Assembly: GCF_016901225.1 (NCBI RefSeq)
Contig: NZ_JAFEUL010000004.1
Location: 229,452-293,451, forward strand
Length of the DNA: 64,000 nt
DNA from: Actibacterium sp. 188UL27-1
Lineage (GTDB): Bacteria; Pseudomonadota; Alphaproteobacteria; Rhodobacterales; Rhodobacteraceae
Reading direction: 5' to 3'
Made by a program: the position numbers and the translations under genes. This document shows positions 61,279-64,000 of the stretch, piece after piece (the first letter of the stretch is position 1; each line of letters begins with the position of its first letter). The notes under the pieces were generated by a model that saw only the letters and a program-made list of their open reading frames with translations, did not search any database and had not been told where the DNA came from.

Positions 61279-63238
61279 CCTCTTCCCGGTTCCGCCTTTG
61301 AGCGTAGAGGTACCGCAAGGCCTCAAAGAGCCTCGACTCTGGGTGCGTCGGCTTAAGATATGGGAGGCACCGGGTGGTGAGGTTATCCGCGACATTGAGC
61401 TTCGGCCGGGCCTTAACATCATTTGGTCTCCGGACGGAGACGATGATCCAAACAGCGACGTGCGCGCCATTGGGCACGGCAGCGGCAAGACGCTGTTCTG
61501 CCGCCTACTAAGGTATTGCCTTGGCGAAGTCCGTTTTGCTGACGAGGTGCAGCGGGATGCGATCTCGACGACGTTATTGAATGGAGTCGTCGGCGCCGAA
61601 GTAATCCTAGACGGGGCTTGTTGGGCGGTCGTGCGGCCGCTAGGCGCCCAACGCAAACACTTCGCAATCAAGGACGGCGATCTTGATGCCGTCGCGACGA
61701 TGGAAAGTGCTGCAACCGGCATTGAGCCGCTCATCGACGCCATAGACGCCGCAATACTTGGTGAAGGCACGGCACAGTTAGCGAGGTTATCCCCAGACCA
61801 ACACGCCTGGCCTATCGCGCTCGCCTGGGCGTCTCGCGATCAGGAATGCCGCTTCGACGACGTGCTGGATTGGCGCTCGCCCGCATCGGGGTCCGACGCG
61901 CCGCAGCCGGCGAGTGGGGATGCGAAGGGACCGCGCCTTCTTGCGATGCGCGCCTTTCTGATGGCGATCACCGAGGACGAGCAAGCCGCTCGACGCCGGG
62001 AGCAGGAGATCTCAGTGCAATTGGACGAGGCGAAACGGCAGCGCTCATTTCTTGAGTGGGATCAGACCCGCCGCGTTGATCGGCTCGTGAGCGATCTTGG
62101 CCTGAGCGATACGTCACTCCCGGAGATGCCTCTTCTTCTCGACTCCCTGAAGTCTGCCGCGAGGCAGCGACTCGCGGCCGCCGCCAAGTTGCCTGCCGGC
62201 AATTCTTCCGAACTATCGGCGGCACGGAACTCACTTCAGGCGGCAAGAGCGACGCTGCGCGAAGCAGAACTCAAAGTAACAGGTCTTGAGGTAAAACTGC
62301 CGCTGGAAGAAAAGATTCTAAGTCAACTGAACAGCGAAATTCCAGGGCTGTCTGCAGCCGCACAAACAGCCACAAGTCCAATCTGTCCGATCTGCGAAGT
62401 CCCGCTCGATGCAGCCTTGGCTGAAGGCTGTAAGCTGTCCCATCGGCTTCCCGACGCTGCGCAATGTCGAGCGCGGTGGAATGCGAAGCAGCAAGAGGTT
62501 GAGGCTCAAGAGCAAGTTGTCTCCGGCGTGCGAACTGAGATTGAAAGCACAAAACCTGAGATAGCGCTCGCCATCCAAAATGTTCAGCAAGCAGAAGAAC
62601 GCGTGCGCAGGCTGGAAGAGGCGGCGGACGCCCGCAATACGACTTGGCGAACCGCGACCCGCAGTGTCGAAGACGCACAACGTTGCGCAGAACTTGTCGA
62701 TGAGCTTGCTGCCGCGAAGACGACGATTAGCTCCGCTGATAGTGAGCTGCAGCGTGTGCGGGAGCAGGTGCGCGGCTTCGAGGACAAGCAGGCGCAGACC
62801 ATTGGTGCGATTTCGCAGAAGTTCTCAGCAATTGTTCGCCGTCTTCTTGGTGGTGATGCCAAAGGCACAATCCGTTTAACCGGCAAGGGTCTTGAAATCA
62901 GCGTCGAGGCCGGAGGAGACCGACGGACCGCGGCTATCGAGTCATTGAAGGTGCTCGCCTTCGATCTTTCCTGCCTGTGTTTGAGTATTGAGGGGCGAAC
63001 GCGCATTCCTGCGTTTCTGATCCATGACAGTCCGCGTGAAGCGGACCTGGGTCAAACGATATATGATGAGTACTTCCAGCTTCTGAAACAGCTTGAGGAA
63101 GAGCTGTCGGGTGCTGTTTTTCAATACGTGGTGACGACCACGACGAAACCGCCGCAAGGACTCAATCGTGAACCTTGGCGTCGGGTGCTACTGCGGGGCG
63201 CGCCCGGCTCGGAGCGCCTTCTGCGGCGCGACCTGTGA
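61262..63238 (+). CDS. Rad50/SMC-like ATPase with zinc-hook motif
   Basis: A 658-residue ABC-type ATPase. Walker A GHGSGKT (71-77) follows an N-terminal beta region (RLWVRRLKIWEAPGGEVIRDIELRPGLNIIW). Two coiled-coil arms (about 230-370 and 395-520) flank a CPIC pair (Cys 375 and 378), like the Rad50 zinc hook. The C-terminal lobe ends with Walker B FLIHDSPREADLG. The layout resembles SMC/RecN/Rad50 proteins that pair with nucleases. It overlaps the methyltransferase stop by 17 bp and precedes the HNH gene by 12 bp, so it is an operon member, probably in a DNA-sensing or cutting complex. Confidence 0.85.
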   Translation: MSQQDDLFPVPPLSVEVPQGLKEPRLWVRRLKIWEAPGGEVIRDIELRPGLNIIWSPDGDDDPNSDVRAIGHGSGKTLFCRLLRYCLGEVRFADEVQRDAISTTLLNGVVGAEVILDGACWAVVRPLGAQRKHFAIKDGDLDAVATMESAATGIEPLIDAIDAAILGEGTAQLARLSPDQHAWPIALAWASRDQECRFDDVLDWRSPASGSDAPQPASGDAKGPRLLAMRAFLMAITEDEQAARRREQEISVQLDEAKRQRSFLEWDQTRRVDRLVSDLGLSDTSLPEMPLLLDSLKSAARQRLAAAAKLPAGNSSELSAARNSLQAARATLREAELKVTGLEVKLPLEEKILSQLNSEIPGLSAAAQTATSPICPICEVPLDAALAEGCKLSHRLPDAAQCRARWNAKQQEVEAQEQVVSGVRTEIESTKPEIALAIQNVQQAEERVRRLEEAADARNTTWRTATRSVEDAQRCAELVDELAAAKTTISSADSELQRVREQVRGFEDKQAQTIGAISQKFSAIVRRLLGGDAKGTIRLTGKGLEISVEAGGDRRTAAIESLKVLAFDLSCLCLSIEGRTRIPAFLIHDSPREADLGQTIYDEYFQLLKQLEEELSGAVFQYVVTTTTKPPQGLNREPWRRVLLRGAPGSERLLRRDL

Positions 63239-63250
63239 CATTGTGAGAAA

Positions 63251-63916
63251 ATGATCGAAAGTCCACAATCCTTCATCGTCTCAACCGAATGCCAAAAGGC
63301 GGCTGAACGCCACGGCTTTCGGCGTCGGCTTCGAGAGGGAAACGGATGGGCGGCATTTCAGTCGACGACAGCGCAGGGTACGATTTGGTTAGCCTCAGGA
63401 GGGGTGTCAGGTCCCTGGTTTCTGGCGCTCGACCATGGCGGTGTGATCGAGGAGATCCGCCTGAATCTCGTGCCACTGGACGGTCCGGGCCTCGCTCGTT
63501 TCCGATTTGAGGATCTTCGCGAGCTATATGAGGTTCTTCCGCAGGTTTACGGGCTGGCGGCGAGTTTGCCGGATAGGCCGCTGCGCACCTTTCAAGCAAA
63601 AGTCAGAGACCTTCCAAGCTCGACAGAGGCGGAGCGTCTTATCGTTCAGCGCATCGGACAGAATATCTTTCGAGAGAGCCTAATGGACTACTGGCAAGGC
63701 CGTTGTCCTTTGACGGGAATAACAGACCCCGCACTACTTCGCGCTTCACACATCGTTCCCTGGAGCGAATGCGAAAGCGATGCCGATCGACTCGACGTGC
63801 ACAACGGGCTTCTGTTGTCGGCGCTTTGGGACGCTGCCTTTGACCGAGGGCTTGTTACGTTTGCCGATGACGGAGAACTGAACCGTGCCGGATTTGCCGG
63901 AGGCTCCAACTCTTGA
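63251..63916 (+). CDS. HNH endonuclease, 3' end cut by an IS element
   Basis: A 221-residue protein. The C-terminal HNH_2-type motif reads CPLTGITDPALLRASHIVPW, then LDVHNGLLLSALWDAAFDRGLVTF. His and Asn are in place while the third position is Asp, seen in this subfamily. The expected 60-80 more residues are missing: after DDGELN the sequence changes to an IS end and stops. The N-terminal half is a variable domain of unknown fold. Last gene of the defence-like operon, it may have been inactivated by the insertion, although the visible HNH core is complete. Confidence 0.85.
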   Translation: MIESPQSFIVSTECQKAAERHGFRRRLREGNGWAAFQSTTAQGTIWLASGGVSGPWFLALDHGGVIEEIRLNLVPLDGPGLARFRFEDLRELYEVLPQVYGLAASLPDRPLRTFQAKVRDLPSSTEAERLIVQRIGQNIFRESLMDYWQGRCPLTGITDPALLRASHIVPWSECESDADRLDVHNGLLLSALWDAAFDRGLVTFADDGELNRAGFAGGSNS

Positions 63917-64000
63917 GTAGGATGGAGCATCATGAGCAAGACAACGAACAAGTATTCACCGGAAGTCCGCGAACGCGCTGTACGGATGGTATTGGATGGC
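63886..64000 (+). mobile_element. IS3-family insertion sequence, left end (continues past the window)
   Basis: The HNH reading frame loses family similarity near 63883, and the following bases (TGCCGGATTTGCCGG onward) look like an IS terminal repeat followed by a transposase start. The exact boundary is uncertain within about 10 bp. The other end is outside the window. Confidence 0.7.
63932..64000 (+). CDS. IS3-family transposase OrfA, N-terminal fragment
   Basis: The 23 visible codons read MSKTTNKYSPEVRERAVRMV..., the helix-turn-helix start typical of IS3-family OrfA proteins. It is cut by the window edge. Ribosome binding site GGATGGAG lies at 63920-63927. Confidence 0.85.
   Translation, partial: MSKTTNKYSPEVRERAVRMVLDG

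Larger units (their letters stand above)
15120..64000. mobile_element. Integrative conjugative element inserted at tRNA-Arg (right end outside the window)
   Basis: The region contains a full Trb mating-pair set, coupling protein, relaxase, TraF peptidase, AlpA-like regulator, ParB-like and DUF932/DUF736/DUF2285 genes, all hallmarks of alphaproteobacterial ICEs. Its left limit is the duplicated tRNA-Arg half. No integrase gene is found before base 64,000, so the right end and the recombination genes are expected further on. Cargo includes three regulator-plus-effector cassettes and a defence-like operon. Confidence 0.8.

Noticed and set aside
48830..63916. Calling the operon classic DISARM, Druantia or BREX outright
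   Set aside because: No DrmC PLD nuclease, no DruA-D/F-H-like genes, and no PglZ, BrxC or BrxL are present, so only family-level resemblance is claimed.

Overview
The window reads as a chromosomal stretch of an alphaproteobacterium of the Rhodobacteraceae/Roseobacter group into which a large integrative conjugative element (ICE) has inserted at a tRNA-Arg gene. The assignment rests on the SUF gene order, an IscR protein with a single cysteine (a Rhodobacter-type trait), an Irr-type iron box, and the moderately high G+C codon usage.

Bases 1 to about 15,120 are chromosomal backbone: the end of an MFS transporter gene, a DUF924 gene, lpdA, a tRNA-Gly(CCC), several conserved unknowns, an alpha/beta hydrolase, and a complete SUF iron-sulfur assembly cluster. 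That cluster runs iscR, a NifS/IscS-like cysteine desulfurase, sufB, a small membrane protein, a YbjQ-like gene, two related membrane proteins, sufC, sufD, two Yip1-like membrane proteins and sufS. A near-perfect Irr box lies before iscR. A second one lies inside the first desulfurase gene, spelled with a run of rare codons.

The ICE starts at a duplicated tRNA-Arg(CCG). A 45-nt 5' half lies 179 bp before an intact copy, and paired 11-bp-period repeats that look like integrase arm sites flank the intact copy. The backbone then runs, mostly on the minus strand, through a full Trb/VirB mating-pair apparatus (trbI, G, F, L, K-alt, J, E, D, C, B), a CopG-like protein, the TraG coupling protein, a DUF3363 relaxase, a lytic transglycosylase, the TraF peptidase, DUF2840, an AlpA-like regulator, a frameshifted DUF6499/DUF2285 gene, a small DUF2285 gene, an XRE regulator, DUF736, DUF2493, a Toprim protein, a ParB-like protein and DUF932. 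Cargo cassettes are set into it: a reductase with a TetR regulator (15.6-16.8 kb), a LysR regulator with a SnoaL-like protein (27.7-29.2 kb, splitting traG from trbB), and three small membrane proteins with a TetR regulator (37.8-39.6 kb). No integrase gene is visible, so the element continues past the right edge.

From 47.4 kb the strand switches and a defence-like island begins. Four exact-period 22-bp repeats precede an AAA/DUF4143 ATPase. Then comes a tightly packed operon of a giant DEAD-box helicase with a DUF1998-like C-terminus, a SNF2-type helicase, an Eco57I/PglX-like DNA methyltransferase (split by a one-base frameshift), a Rad50-like ATPase with a CxxC zinc-hook motif, and an HNH endonuclease. 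The set recalls DISARM, Druantia and BREX parts but matches none of them as I know them. An IS3-family element has truncated the HNH gene, and its transposase runs off the end of the window. With the methyltransferase frameshift and the truncated nuclease, the operon may be damaged, or it may be switchable.
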